NCBI GenBank assembly: GCA_965219635.1
Contig: OZ244783.1
Location: forward strand, 1,550,001 to 1,614,000
Source of the DNA: JAPOXR01 sp965219635
GTDB taxonomy: Bacteria > Pseudomonadota > Alphaproteobacteria > Rhodobacterales > Rhodobacteraceae
Direction: 5' to 3'
Length of the DNA: 64,000 nt
Every line of letters begins with the position of its first letter. The first letter of the stretch is position 1. Shown in pieces: positions 1-9,094 of this stretch. The notes under the pieces were generated by a model, which searched no databases, had not been told where the DNA came from, and saw only the letters and a program-made list of their open reading frames with translations. The translations under genes and the position numbers were made by a program.

Positions 1-630
1 AATGAGTTCCTTCAGCAGCCTCGACCTGTTTTCGAGGCTGCCGCCATATTCATCGCTCCGCTGATTGTATTTGCGCGAGAGGAAATGATGCAGGAACCCG
101 AGCGCGTGGCCGGCGTAAACATAGACAAGATCGAATCCCGCGGTGCGGCTCCGCACCGCTGCCTGCCTGTGCCAGCGCCGGACATTTCTGATGTCTTCCT
201 TGTCCATCGCCCGGGCCTGAACCGGATCGTAGGTAAAGCTTGCAATGGGCAACGCTGTGGGCGCCATCGGAACTTCGCGGCTGAAGAGGTTCGGACCGTT
301 CAGCCCATTATAGGCCAGTTCAATCCCCGCGAGGGCATCGTGGCCGTGGACCTTCTCGGCCATCAATGCCAGCATCGGGATGTCCCGGTCGTCCCAAAGC
401 CTCAGCTCAATGAATGGGGTAATTTCCGATGTCGGGTGGATTTCGACCTGTTCGGTACAGACAACAGCCCATCCGCCTTCGGCCTTGACCTCCCGCATAC
501 CGGCGGCTGCCTTGGGGTCCCGGTAACCCATGCCATTGCAGTGTGGAACCTGAAAGAACCTGTTCCTGGCGGTAACCGGACCAATACGGACAGGCTCAAA
601 CAGCTGCGCATAGCGGGGGTCGCAGGTCAA
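1..630 (-). CDS. Dimethylamine dehydrogenase-like flavoprotein (DMADH/TMADH family), N-terminal part, cut by window edge
   Basis: Only the first 210 codons are present; the 3' part lies beyond base 1. The reading frame opens at a TTG whose residues (M-T-C-D-P-R-Y) align with the usual N-terminus of trimethylamine/dimethylamine dehydrogenases; no ATG fits. This part is the FMN-binding TIM barrel of the old-yellow-enzyme type. Counting without the initiator Met, residue 30 is Cys in the motif VPHC, the position where TMADH attaches FMN covalently. Residue 60 is Gln (TEQVEI), where TMADH has Tyr and dimethylamine dehydrogenase has Gln, so dimethylamine or another secondary amine is the better guess. 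Related N-methylproline demethylases and histamine dehydrogenases cannot be excluded without the missing half. It follows a polyamine-type ABC importer on the same strand, suggesting uptake and oxidation of an amine. Confidence 0.85.
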   Translation of the reverse strand, partial: MTCDPRYAQLFEPVRIGPVTARNRFFQVPHCNGMGYRDPKAAAGMREVKAEGGWAVVCTEQVEIHPTSEITPFIELRLWDDRDIPMLALMAEKVHGHDALAGIELAYNGLNGPNLFSREVPMAPTALPIASFTYDPVQARAMDKEDIRNVRRWHRQAAVRSRTAGFDLVYVYAGHALGFLHHFLSRKYNQRSDEYGGSLENRSRLLKELI

Positions 631-650
631 TTTCCGGCCCGGTTCGATAC

Positions 651-672
651 CGGGGCGCACTGGTGCGCCCCG
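651..672. other. Perfect 10-bp inverted repeat (hairpin)
   Basis: CGGGGCGCAC is followed after two bases by its exact reverse complement, which gives an 8-10 bp GC stem. A short T run follows on the plus strand only. The neighbouring genes read on the minus strand, so this is not a convincing terminator for them. It lies between the binding-protein gene and the dehydrogenase gene and could stabilise the upstream message. Confidence 0.45.
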
Positions 673-685
673 ATGGTTTTTCGGT

Positions 686-1720
686 CTATTTCTTCAGGCG
701 GGTCCAGATCGCGTCATAGACTTCCTGAGTAGCCTGATCACAAACCTGCACAAAGGTACCGGCAGGCGCATCCGCCGGAGGAACTGCTTCCGGCTGCGAT
801 TTCAGGTCCTCGTCGAGGAGTTCGGTGACACCCTTAACCCCGGCGCTGTACCGGGCGAAGTTTGTGACCGCCGCCACGTTCTCCGGCTCAAGGAGGAAAT
901 CCATGAAGATCAGTGCGTTGGCCCGATTGGGGGCATCCTTGAGCAGGACCACATTGTCCATCCAGACTATCAGCCCTTCGCGCGGGTAGGAGTACTCGAT
1001 ATTTGCACCTTCCTCGCGTGCCTTGGCCGAGAATCCATTCCAGATCATGCCGACTGCTGCATCTCCCGAAACCAGAACATCTTTGGCTCCGTCGGAATTG
1101 AACGAGGCCCAATGCTCTTTTGCCGACTGGAGAAGATCGTCGAGTGCCTTCAGTTGGTCGCGGTCATTTGTGCATTGCGGGATGCCCAGATGCATTGAAG
1201 CCAGGAGCATTACTTCCCCTTGCGAGTCCAGAACATTGATCTTGCCCTTCAACTCGTCCGGCGGATCAAAGACGATCGAAGTCGTCCTGATGTCGCCAGC
1301 ATACTCGTCGCGGTTGACTGAGAAACTTGTCGACCCCCACTGGTAGGGAATGGAGTGCATCCGGCCCGGGTCAAAGGAAACATTCAACCACTGGTCTTCG
1401 ATGTTGCCTCTGTTTGCCAACTCCCCTTCCGCAATCGGGTCAAGTAATCCCTCGCCGATCATGATCTCGACCATATAGTCGCCGGGGACTGCCACATCAT
1501 AGCTTCCCATCTTGCCTGCCTTCAGATTGGCCAGCATCGCCTCATTGGAATCAAAGGTGTCCATGGTCACCTCGATCCCTGTTTCAGCCGAGAACTTGTC
1601 CAGCAATTCCTGAGGTATGTACTCAAACCAATGGTAGATTGAGAGATTGCCCTCTGCGTGGGCAGTACCGGCAACCGACGCCGACAACACGAGCGCTGCA
1701 ACCGCTGACTTCTTCAACAT
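686..1720 (-). CDS. Periplasmic solute-binding protein of a polyamine-type ABC importer (PotD/PotF family)
   Basis: Predicted 344-residue periplasmic binding protein. The start is the ATG at 1720, preceded by a GGAGAGG ribosome binding site. It gives a clean signal peptide (MLKKSAVAALVLSASVAGTAHA, cleavage after AHA). An upstream in-frame start would put 13 charged residues before the signal. After cleavage the chain begins NLSIYHWFEYIPQELLDKF, typical of spermidine/putrescine binding proteins. It is the last gene of a four-gene importer set and is followed by the amine dehydrogenase-like gene. The ligand cannot be read from sequence; polyamines are the family default, but the neighbour suggests a methylated amine or amino-acid derivative. 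Confidence 0.88.
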   Translation of the reverse strand: MLKKSAVAALVLSASVAGTAHAEGNLSIYHWFEYIPQELLDKFSAETGIEVTMDTFDSNEAMLANLKAGKMGSYDVAVPGDYMVEIMIGEGLLDPIAEGELANRGNIEDQWLNVSFDPGRMHSIPYQWGSTSFSVNRDEYAGDIRTTSIVFDPPDELKGKINVLDSQGEVMLLASMHLGIPQCTNDRDQLKALDDLLQSAKEHWASFNSDGAKDVLVSGDAAVGMIWNGFSAKAREEGANIEYSYPREGLIVWMDNVVLLKDAPNRANALIFMDFLLEPENVAAVTNFARYSAGVKGVTELLDEDLKSQPEAVPPADAPAGTFVQVCDQATQEVYDAIWTRLKK

Positions 1721-1755
1721 ATCCTTGTCCTCTCCAAATTCGGTTCGCGGCCGGA

Positions 1756-2592
1756 TCAATCCTTGTCATTGCCGAGGGGTCTCCGGTTTCCCCGGTTCCC
1801 CAGACCTCCAACCACATAGGAAACACTAACAAACAGCACTGAGACCAACAACAGCAAGGTGGAAAGCGCCATGATGTTCGGTTTGATCCCCTGCTTGACC
1901 GCTCCGAATATGGCGGTGGGCAGAGTCTCAACCCCGGCGCCCTTGATGAAATTCGTGATGATGAAATCATCGAGGGAAATGATGAAGGCAAGCAGGAACC
2001 CGGCGATGATACCGGGAGCCATCAAAGGCAGGAGCACATAGCGGAATACCTGCCCTCTCCCGGCATAGAGATCCTGGGCCGCCTCTTCATAATCCGGTTC
2101 AATTCCCTGCAGGCGGGCTGCGATCGGGAGGAAAGCGAATGGAATGCAGAACACGATGTGGGCAATGACAATAGAGCTGTATCCGAGCACGATGCCGATG
2201 GCGCTGAAGAAGATCAGTGTCGCAACCGCAGTGACAATTTCCGGAACCATGATCGGCATGGTCAGCAGCGCGAAACTGAGGGCCTTGCCCCTGAACCAGC
2301 CGCCCCGCACCATCCCCAAAGCCGCGGCGGTTGCAATTGCTGTCGACGCAACTGCCGCCATGGTGGCGATGGTGACGGAATTCCATGCTGCTGCCTTGAA
2401 CTTGGCCGACTCCACTCCGAAGAAAACCTCATGGTACCAGCGCAAGCTGAACCCGCCCCAGACAGTGATCGATTGGGATGCATTGAAGCTGTAGCCCATG
2501 ACGACCACCAGAGGGGCATATAGGCTGAACAGGCAAACCAGCGTTGCCGCAAAGAAACCCGGATAGTGCCGTATTTTGGATCCGCCAGCCAT
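1756..2592 (-). CDS. ABC importer inner-membrane permease, PotC type
   Basis: 278 residues with about six membrane segments. The cytoplasmic EAA loop that docks on the ATPase is clear near residues 165-185 (EEAAQDLYAGRGQVFRYVLL). The chain begins with a short basic stretch, then a long hydrophobic helix (GFFAATLVCLFSLYAPLVVV). Two bases separate it from the PotB-type gene upstream, and 35 bases separate its stop from the binding-protein start, so the four genes form one operon. Length and layout match PotC/PotI permeases. Confidence 0.9.
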   Translation of the reverse strand: MAGGSKIRHYPGFFAATLVCLFSLYAPLVVVMGYSFNASQSITVWGGFSLRWYHEVFFGVESAKFKAAAWNSVTIATMAAVASTAIATAAALGMVRGGWFRGKALSFALLTMPIMVPEIVTAVATLIFFSAIGIVLGYSSIVIAHIVFCIPFAFLPIAARLQGIEPDYEEAAQDLYAGRGQVFRYVLLPLMAPGIIAGFLLAFIISLDDFIITNFIKGAGVETLPTAIFGAVKQGIKPNIMALSTLLLLVSVLFVSVSYVVGGLGNRGNRRPLGNDKD

Positions 2593-2593
2593 A

Positions 2594-3514
2594 TCAGACC
2601 TGCTCTGCTCTGGCTTGCTGGCGGGCGTGGAAGAGCAGCGCCACCAACACCATGGACAGCAAGATCATCGAAGCTGCTGCGCCGAACGGCCAGTTGCCGG
2701 CGTTGCCCTTGAACTGTTCCTCAATCAAGGAACCGATCATGAAGTTCTTGGCTCCGCCAAGCAGGTCTGGCGCCAGAAACGCGCCTAGACTGGGTATGAA
2801 CACAAGAATGCACCCGGCGACTATCCCAGGCCGAACAACCGGAAGCAGGACCCGGCGCAGGATGGTCCAGCGGCCGGCATAGAGGTCGGCCGCGGCTTCC
2901 GACAGCGAAAAGTCATAGCGCTCGACCGAGGCATAGATCGGCAAAACCATGAAAGGCAGATAGGAATAGAAGAGCCCCAACTGGACCGCAAAATCCGTAT
3001 TGATCAAGGTCAGCGGTTCGCTGAGCACGCCAAGCGCCAGCAGAAATTCGTTCATCGGACCATTGTCCCTGATGAGGAACTTCATCGATACTGTGCGTAT
3101 CAGCAGATTGACCCAATACGGAACCGTGACGAGAAAGAGCCATACCGTGCGTGTACGCGCATCCCTGGTGGCAATGAAATAGGCGGTTGGAAACCCTATG
3201 ATGAGGCAGAGGAATGTTGCTGCCCCTGCCTGAATGATGGAGCGTCCGAAGATCGTGATGTAAGTCCATTCGATGGTTGGCGGTTCGTCCCCGAACAGGC
3301 CTCTGTCGAACAGGAACTGGTCGTATGCGGCGAGGCTGAATTCCCAGATGACACCTCCCCTGAACTCCTTGGTCAGGAAGGAATAGACAAGCATCAACAG
3401 CACGGGAATCAGCAGGAAGAACCCGATAACCAGCCACGCAGGAAGCAGGAGAGCTATTCTGACCGGGGCAAAGGTCCCGGATGTTCCACTGACATTGCCA
3501 GGCATTGCTGCCAT
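2594..3514 (-). CDS. ABC importer inner-membrane permease, PotB type
   Basis: 306 residues with about six membrane helices and a proline-rich cytoplasmic N-terminus of about 20 residues. The EAA docking loop reads SEAAADLYAGRWTILRRVLL. The start ATG overlaps the stop of the ATPase gene (TGATG), so the two are translationally coupled. It pairs with the PotC-type permease to form the channel of the importer. The family is clear; substrate is not. Confidence 0.9.
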   Translation of the reverse strand: MAAMPGNVSGTSGTFAPVRIALLLPAWLVIGFFLLIPVLLMLVYSFLTKEFRGGVIWEFSLAAYDQFLFDRGLFGDEPPTIEWTYITIFGRSIIQAGAATFLCLIIGFPTAYFIATRDARTRTVWLFLVTVPYWVNLLIRTVSMKFLIRDNGPMNEFLLALGVLSEPLTLINTDFAVQLGLFYSYLPFMVLPIYASVERYDFSLSEAAADLYAGRWTILRRVLLPVVRPGIVAGCILVFIPSLGAFLAPDLLGGAKNFMIGSLIEEQFKGNAGNWPFGAAASMILLSMVLVALLFHARQQARAEQV

Positions 3515-4605
3515 CAGTCGACCAACAGGCGGGCGGCGCCTTCCTCAATCCTGATTCCCACCCGGTCGCCTGGCTGGCGATTACGTCGTCCAGCTTCAAG
3601 ATTCTGATGCCGTACAAGCAGCATCAGCCCGCCTTCGACCTCGACATGGAACTGTGTATCCGTGCCGAGATAGACGGCGCGCCTGACAATACCTTGAAGA
3701 GTGCTCTCATTGCCGGGCTCTTCCAGGCTGATCTTCTCGGGTCTGATCAGTATATCGCCCTTGCCTTCTGCCCGTTGTCCGGAAACCCCACCGCATTGCA
3801 GGACTGCGCCATTTGCCAGCTTGCAAACGCAACTCCCTTCCTCACCGGGTTGGATTTCGGCTTCGAGGAAATTGGTCTCTCCGATGAAGTTGGCTACAAA
3901 CCGGTTCACCGGATTATCGTAGATGTCCCGTGCATCGCCGGTTTGCTGGATGACGCCGTCCGACATGACCGCGATGCGGTCGGACATTGACAGCGCCTCT
4001 TCCTGATCATGAGTTACAAAGACGAATGTAATTCCCGTATCCTGCTGGAGCTGTTTCAGTTCAAGCCGCATGGCCTGGCGAAGCTTCAGGTCGAGCGCAG
4101 ACAATGGCTCATCAAGCAACAATACCTTGGGCCCTGGAGCGATTGCGCGTGCCAACGCGGCACGCTGCTTCTGGCCACCGGACAACTGGTCTGGCTTCCG
4201 GTCTGCGAGAGCCTCCAGATGCACGAGGCCGAGCATCCGTCGGACCGTTGACTCGATCTCATCCCTGCCAAAACGCCGCATCTTGAGGCCGAACGCAATG
4301 TTCTCACTGACCGTCATGTGCGGGAAAAGCGCATAATGCTGAAAGACCGTGTTGACCGGCCTCTTGTGGGGAGGCAGGTTTTCCAGTCCATGGCCATAGA
4401 GCAGGATCTGGCCCTCACTCGTATCTTCGAAGCCTGCTATGAGCCGGAGCAGCGTTGTCTTGCCGCAGCCGGAAGGCCCAAGGAGCGTGAAGAACTCGTT
4501 GTCCAGGATAGACAATGAAGCGCTTCGCAACGCGGTGACATCACCAAAGCGCTTAACGACATTGCGGATTTCAACCGCCACTAGCCGTTCATTAGAACCC
4601 GTCAA
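3514..4605 (-). CDS. ABC importer ATP-binding subunit, PotA type
   Basis: 363 residues. Walker A is GPSGCGKTT at residues 43-51, the signature is LSGGQKQR near residue 141, Walker B is VLLLDEPLSALD and the H-loop is FVTHDQEEAL. A C-terminal TOBE-like regulatory domain follows from about residue 240, as in PotA, FbpC and CysA. It is the first gene of the importer operon and overlaps the next by three bases. The roughly 165 bases upstream should hold the operon promoter, but I saw no strong -35/-10 pair there. Confidence 0.92.
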   Translation of the reverse strand: MTGSNERLVAVEIRNVVKRFGDVTALRSASLSILDNEFFTLLGPSGCGKTTLLRLIAGFEDTSEGQILLYGHGLENLPPHKRPVNTVFQHYALFPHMTVSENIAFGLKMRRFGRDEIESTVRRMLGLVHLEALADRKPDQLSGGQKQRAALARAIAPGPKVLLLDEPLSALDLKLRQAMRLELKQLQQDTGITFVFVTHDQEEALSMSDRIAVMSDGVIQQTGDARDIYDNPVNRFVANFIGETNFLEAEIQPGEEGSCVCKLANGAVLQCGGVSGQRAEGKGDILIRPEKISLEEPGNESTLQGIVRRAVYLGTDTQFHVEVEGGLMLLVRHQNLEAGRRNRQPGDRVGIRIEEGAARLLVD

Positions 4606-4770
4606 TCTACCCCCATCAACACGACCATGCCACGCGCTGCCGGATCACGGTCACCGCCGGGCGGTTGTGTTCCTATAGGATTGCAGCGCCAAACTGAATG
4701 GGAAAGCCACAGACGACGGACGTTTCTCTACCAGTCCACCGGTGTCCAGGATTACCTGAATGTATTTGTT

Positions 4771-5658
4771 CTAACTAGGAGGAACAAACACTGGAACCTC
4801 CGGTTCGCCATCCAACATGCCGAGGCCGACTATGTTGCCGAATTCAGGTTCCTGCAGCACCAGGAGATGATTGACCTGATCGCCCGCCGGTTGTTCCCCG
4901 GGAAACCACCCATTTTTTTCCTTCCACTCCTGCTCGGTAATCCCCTTCAGGGTAAGTCCAGTGCTAGTGTTAGTTTTATTCGACCACGTACCAATTGGTA
5001 TGAACTCGGTGACAATGTTTGTATAGGCAACGTTGGTATCTCTGTTCTCACCATCTTCGGGTTCCACGCTATGCGACCCCGTGAAGTAGCGCACATGGAA
5101 TACGTCGTAGTCGCCCGCCGCCAATTTTTCCTTGAATTCCTTGTTAATGGTAATCTGAAATGTTCCGTCATCGGTAGAAGACACGGTGTAATCCAATGGA
5201 ATTGCACCATCTACCTGCTTCAGCGCATTATCGATTGCTTGCTCGTTGCTGCCAATAACGAACTCCTGCCCCTGAATGATCATTTGCGGCGTGTAGACCA
5301 TTGGTTGTTGCCGCTGGCGCGCATAGTCCATCTGCCGGAGTGAAAATTCACTCTCAGCCATGGTGTCTGTCCACCCAAGATAATCCCAGTAGTCGACATG
5401 GAACGCCAAGGGGACATACTCAAAGCTCACAGTTTCACCGTCTTCGACAATTGAAACCGTTCTATTTTTAAGTGAATGCAGTAAATCGTCAGCCGGGGGA
5501 CAGGCCGAACAACCTTGTGAGGTGTACAATTCCAGAACCTTATAGCCATAGGCACCTTTATCGCCGGTGGTCCCTTGCCCCTGCCCAAAAACCATGCCAG
5601 CGGAAATCAGCCCTGTTGCAAGGACCGCTGTTGCGCAGAATTTACCTGTTCCAGTCAT
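4771..5658 (-). CDS. DUF1223 family secreted thioredoxin-fold protein
   Basis: 295 residues with a signal peptide ending near VFGQGQG. The mature chain begins VLELYTSQGCSACPPADDLL, the hallmark of DUF1223 proteins, with a CxxC pair (C-S-A-C) in a thioredoxin-like fold and a YDYWDYLGW-like aromatic patch further on (HVDYWDYLGWTD). The family is periplasmic and of unknown function; a redox role is an inference from the CxxC. A GGGAG-type ribosome binding site precedes the start. The gene looks lower in GC than its neighbours and stands alone between the importer operon and aconitase. Confidence 0.85.
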   Translation of the reverse strand: MTGTGKFCATAVLATGLISAGMVFGQGQGTTGDKGAYGYKVLELYTSQGCSACPPADDLLHSLKNRTVSIVEDGETVSFEYVPLAFHVDYWDYLGWTDTMAESEFSLRQMDYARQRQQPMVYTPQMIIQGQEFVIGSNEQAIDNALKQVDGAIPLDYTVSSTDDGTFQITINKEFKEKLAAGDYDVFHVRYFTGSHSVEPEDGENRDTNVAYTNIVTEFIPIGTWSNKTNTSTGLTLKGITEQEWKEKNGWFPGEQPAGDQVNHLLVLQEPEFGNIVGLGMLDGEPEVPVFVPPS

Positions 5659-5736
5659 CCTGGTATCTCCCGTCCCATTGCATCCCTGCTACAGCAAGGG
5701 CATCGATGAACAATTACGAACGGCCATTGACGGCAT

Positions 5737-8427
5737 TTAATCAGATCGGGCTAGCCTTCTCAAGACAAATTGAAGTACTCCGCCGTGATTCAGGTAGTCG
5801 ACTTCCACTTCGGTATCCACACGGCAGCGAAGTGGAACAGTTCTTGCCTGCCCATCCGCTGACCTGATCTCGCACTCCGACTCCATCAAGGGCGATATGG
5901 CATCCAGCCCCTTGATGGTCAGGGTCTCGTCGCCCGTGAGTTCAAGCTCTGCCAGATCACTCTCGCGCATGAATTCGAACGGGATCACACCCATACCAAC
6001 CAGGTTGGAACGGTGAATCCTCTCGAAGCCCAACGCAATGACCGCCTTGACACCGAGCAACCTGGTTCCCTTGGCCGCCCAATCTCTCGAAGACCCCGCC
6101 CCGTATTGCCGCCCGGCAATGACCACCAGCGGCGTGTCTGCCTTCATGTATGCCATGGCCGCTTCAAAAATCGACATCTGGTTGCCGTCAGGCCCGATGG
6201 TGAATCCCCCTTCGACACCATCAAGCAGCTGATTTCTCAGCCTGATGTTTGCAAAAGTTCCCCTCATCATCACTTCATGATTGCCCCTGCGGGCGCCGTA
6301 GGAATTGAAGAGGTGCCTCTGCACCTGGCGTTCAACAAGATATGTTCCGGCAGGAGACTCTGGCGTGAATGTGCCGGCAGGTGAGATATGGTCGGTCGTG
6401 ACCATGTCCCCCAGCAACGCCAGAATCCGGGCATCGACGATGTCGCCAGTGCCCGGCGGCTCCATGGTCATTCCCTCAAAATACGGTGGATGCCTCACAT
6501 AGGTCGATGCAGCAGGCCAGTCATAAGTGTGGCTGGTCGGCGCCGCCACCGCCTGCCACTTCTCGTCGCCTTGAAAGACGTCGGCATATTTTGACGTGAA
6601 TGCTTCCCTTGTTACAGTTTGTTCGACGATCTTGGCAACTTCTGCGGATGTCGGCCAGATATCCTTGAGCCAAACCTCCTTGCCTTCCTCGGAGTACGCC
6701 AATGGCTCCCCTGTGAGATCCTTGTTCATGTCGCCAGCCAGCGCGTAGGCAACCACCAGAGGTGGCGATGCGAGATAGTTCGCCCGAACATCCGGGCTGA
6801 TGCGCCCCTCGAAATTTCGGTTTCCTGAAAGCACCGAAACCGCAACCAGATCGCCCTTTGAAATCGCCTCGGAGATCTCGGGCATGAGCGGCCCGGAATT
6901 GCCAATGCAGGTTGTGCAGCCGTAGCCGACCAGATTGAACCCGATGGCGTCCAGATCCTCCTGCAGTCCTGCCGCCTCCAGATATTCGGTAACGACCTTG
7001 GAACCCGGAGCAAGAGAGGTCTTCACCCACGGCTGGCTCTTGACCCCCAGTTCGCGGGCCTTCCTGGCGACCAGGCCGGCGGCAATCATGACGTATGGGT
7101 TCGATGTATTCGTACAAGAAGTGATCGACGCGATGACAACCGAACCATCGCCGACGCTGAAGTCCTGGCCCTCGACCGGGTGAGAAAGGGCCGTCCTGCC
7201 TGTCTTCTTGCGGTAGTCGTCAGCGACATACCAGAAAGAGCCAGCTGCCTGGTCGAGTGGTGTATGGTCCTGGGGCCGTTTCGGTCCCGACACTGCCGGA
7301 ACCACGGTCGACAGGTCGAGATGCAACCGGTCGGTGTATACCGTGTCCCTGCTGGCATCGCGCCACATCCGGTTTTCCTTGGCATAGGCTTCAACCAGCC
7401 GGACCTGTTCCTCGTCTCGTCCGGTCTGACGCAGGTAGCGGAGGGTTTCGTCGTCGACAGGGAAAAAGCCGCAGGTGGCGCCGTACTCCGGCGCCATATT
7501 GGCAATCGTCGCCCGGTCAGCAACCGGCAACCCATCAAGTCCGGGACCGAAGAATTCCACGAACTTGCCGACGACGCCCTTCTCTCTCAGCATCCTCACC
7601 ACGGTCAGCACCAAGTCGGTTGCCGTGGTGCCTTCCGTAAGCCTCCCGGAGATTTCGAAACCCACCACCTCCGGAATGCGCATTGAAAACGGCTGACCGA
7701 GCATGGCGGCCTCGGCCTCAATGCCGCCGACTCCCCAACCCAGCACTGCCAGTCCATTCACCATTGTCGTGTGACTGTCAGTGCCGACGACCGTATCGGG
7801 ATACAAAATTGTCTCGCCGGAGCCATCTGGTCCCGACCACACCGTACGGGCCAGATATTCGAGATTGACCTGGTGGCAGATACCGGTTCCTGGCGGCACG
7901 ACCCTGAAATTGTCGAAGGCGAACTGTCCCCATTTCAGGAACTTGTAACGTTCCATGTTTCGTTCGTATTCGCGCTCGACGTTGACCTGAAAAGCACGCG
8001 GATTCCCGAATTCGTCGATTGCAACCGAATGATCAATGACCAGATCGACCGGCACCTGGGGATTGATTTTGGAAGGATCTCCGCCGAGTGAGCGCAGGCC
8101 ATCGCGCATTGCTGCCAGATCCACGACAGCCGGCACTCCAGTAAAGTCCTGCATCAAGACGCGAGCTGGCCGGAAAGCGATCTCAGCCTCGCTGCGGCCA
8201 CCATTGCTGCACCAGTCGGAAAGCGCCGAGATATCCGCCTCGGTGACCGTCGATCCGTCATGAAATCTCAGGAGGTTCTCCAGCACCACCGACAGCGAAA
8301 CCGGAAGACGGGAGAAATCCCCAAGTCCGCGTCGTTCGGCGGCCGGAATCGAGTAGATGCTGTAGGTCTCTGACCCGACCTTGAGTCCGGTCGGCGTCAC
8401 TTTGGAGCCTGTTTCGGTTGCAGCCAT
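5737..8427 (-). CDS. acnA: Aconitate hydratase A
   Basis: 896 residues; interconverts citrate and isocitrate in the TCA cycle using a [4Fe-4S] cluster. The cluster ligands are visible as SITSCTNTSNP and GCTTCIGNSG (one Cys plus a CxxC). The C-terminal swivel domain carries GRQYGAGSSRDWAAKG, where the Ser and Arg bind substrate. The start is ATG at 8427, twelve bases after GGAGG; an upstream in-frame start would add 26 residues unlike the family. Length and motifs match AcnA/IRP-type enzymes rather than AcnB. Confidence 0.98.
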   Translation of the reverse strand: MAATETGSKVTPTGLKVGSETYSIYSIPAAERRGLGDFSRLPVSLSVVLENLLRFHDGSTVTEADISALSDWCSNGGRSEAEIAFRPARVLMQDFTGVPAVVDLAAMRDGLRSLGGDPSKINPQVPVDLVIDHSVAIDEFGNPRAFQVNVEREYERNMERYKFLKWGQFAFDNFRVVPPGTGICHQVNLEYLARTVWSGPDGSGETILYPDTVVGTDSHTTMVNGLAVLGWGVGGIEAEAAMLGQPFSMRIPEVVGFEISGRLTEGTTATDLVLTVVRMLREKGVVGKFVEFFGPGLDGLPVADRATIANMAPEYGATCGFFPVDDETLRYLRQTGRDEEQVRLVEAYAKENRMWRDASRDTVYTDRLHLDLSTVVPAVSGPKRPQDHTPLDQAAGSFWYVADDYRKKTGRTALSHPVEGQDFSVGDGSVVIASITSCTNTSNPYVMIAAGLVARKARELGVKSQPWVKTSLAPGSKVVTEYLEAAGLQEDLDAIGFNLVGYGCTTCIGNSGPLMPEISEAISKGDLVAVSVLSGNRNFEGRISPDVRANYLASPPLVVAYALAGDMNKDLTGEPLAYSEEGKEVWLKDIWPTSAEVAKIVEQTVTREAFTSKYADVFQGDEKWQAVAAPTSHTYDWPAASTYVRHPPYFEGMTMEPPGTGDIVDARILALLGDMVTTDHISPAGTFTPESPAGTYLVERQVQRHLFNSYGARRGNHEVMMRGTFANIRLRNQLLDGVEGGFTIGPDGNQMSIFEAAMAYMKADTPLVVIAGRQYGAGSSRDWAAKGTRLLGVKAVIALGFERIHRSNLVGMGVIPFEFMRESDLAELELTGDETLTIKGLDAISPLMESECEIRSADGQARTVPLRCRVDTEVEVDYLNHGGVLQFVLRRLARSD

Positions 8428-8461
8428 CTTGTTCTTGCCTCCAGGCGTTGATTTGCAACCC

Positions 8462-8490
8462 TTTAATCCACTGGAACGGCGACACGTCAA
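8462..8490 (-). promoter_or_regulatory. Putative sigma-70 promoter of acnA
   Basis: Reading the minus strand, TTGACG (bases 8490-8485) and ATTAAA (8467-8462) are separated by exactly 17 bases. Transcription would begin near 8455, giving a leader of roughly 28 nt with the GGAGG ribosome binding site. Based on sequence match only. Confidence 0.55.
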
Positions 8491-9094
8491 GGTGCAACCG
8501 CCCACAGAGGGTGGTCATTGTGCGGATTTTGCTAATGAACCATGTAGAGCTTCCAGATCTAGAGAAACCAATAGTGAAACCACGCCGGCCGACCGGCAAG
8601 CCCGGGACTGGGAAATTCCGGCTGCTGTTGCAATCGGGGCGGTCCCGCCCTGCCGGTGATTTGCGGCCGGGATCCCGAACAGCCTTGCCCTCGGCCAGAA
8701 CAATCGCCCGGACCACGAACCAATGGCTGGTGCTGAACCAGAGAGGCAATCCCGGGCCAATCGTTACGGCCTGCTTTTCCGGGACTAAGCAATCAGGTAA
8801 GCGGCTACACAGCCTATGCAAACGGCCATTCCCCATTCTCCCGCTTCAGGCACCAATCGTCCAGCAAACCTACAGTCGCGGCTTCGGCTCCACTCTTGAG
8901 GTTCGGCCAGCAGGTCGGGAGGAAGTCAGATGTATGGAAATCTCGCGAGGCATTCACACACCCGGCCGGTTGCCCAGGCAACCCGATACGGGCTTGCAGG
9001 AGGCCGGAAACTGGTTGAGTAGTGCAATGACGGCCTGCAGCCAGGGTCCGGACTCCGCACCTTCTGTATGGCCCAGATTTGCCACGGCGCCGCA
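8491..9094. other. Long intergenic region between divergent acnA and ccmA
   Basis: About 600 bases without a convincing gene. Open frames on both strands lack recognisable domains, coding-like composition or ribosome binding sites. No tRNA or strong hairpin with a T run was seen. It must contain the ccm promoter; I could not place that with confidence. Confidence 0.5.

Noticed and set aside
651..672. Hairpin as terminator of the importer operon
   Set aside because: The T run follows it only on the plus strand, while the operon reads on the minus strand, so it is listed as a plain inverted repeat.
85..732. 215-codon plus-strand open frame at the left edge
   Set aside because: It is the antisense of the DMADH-like gene, whose minus-strand translation shows clear family motifs; the plus-strand protein has none.
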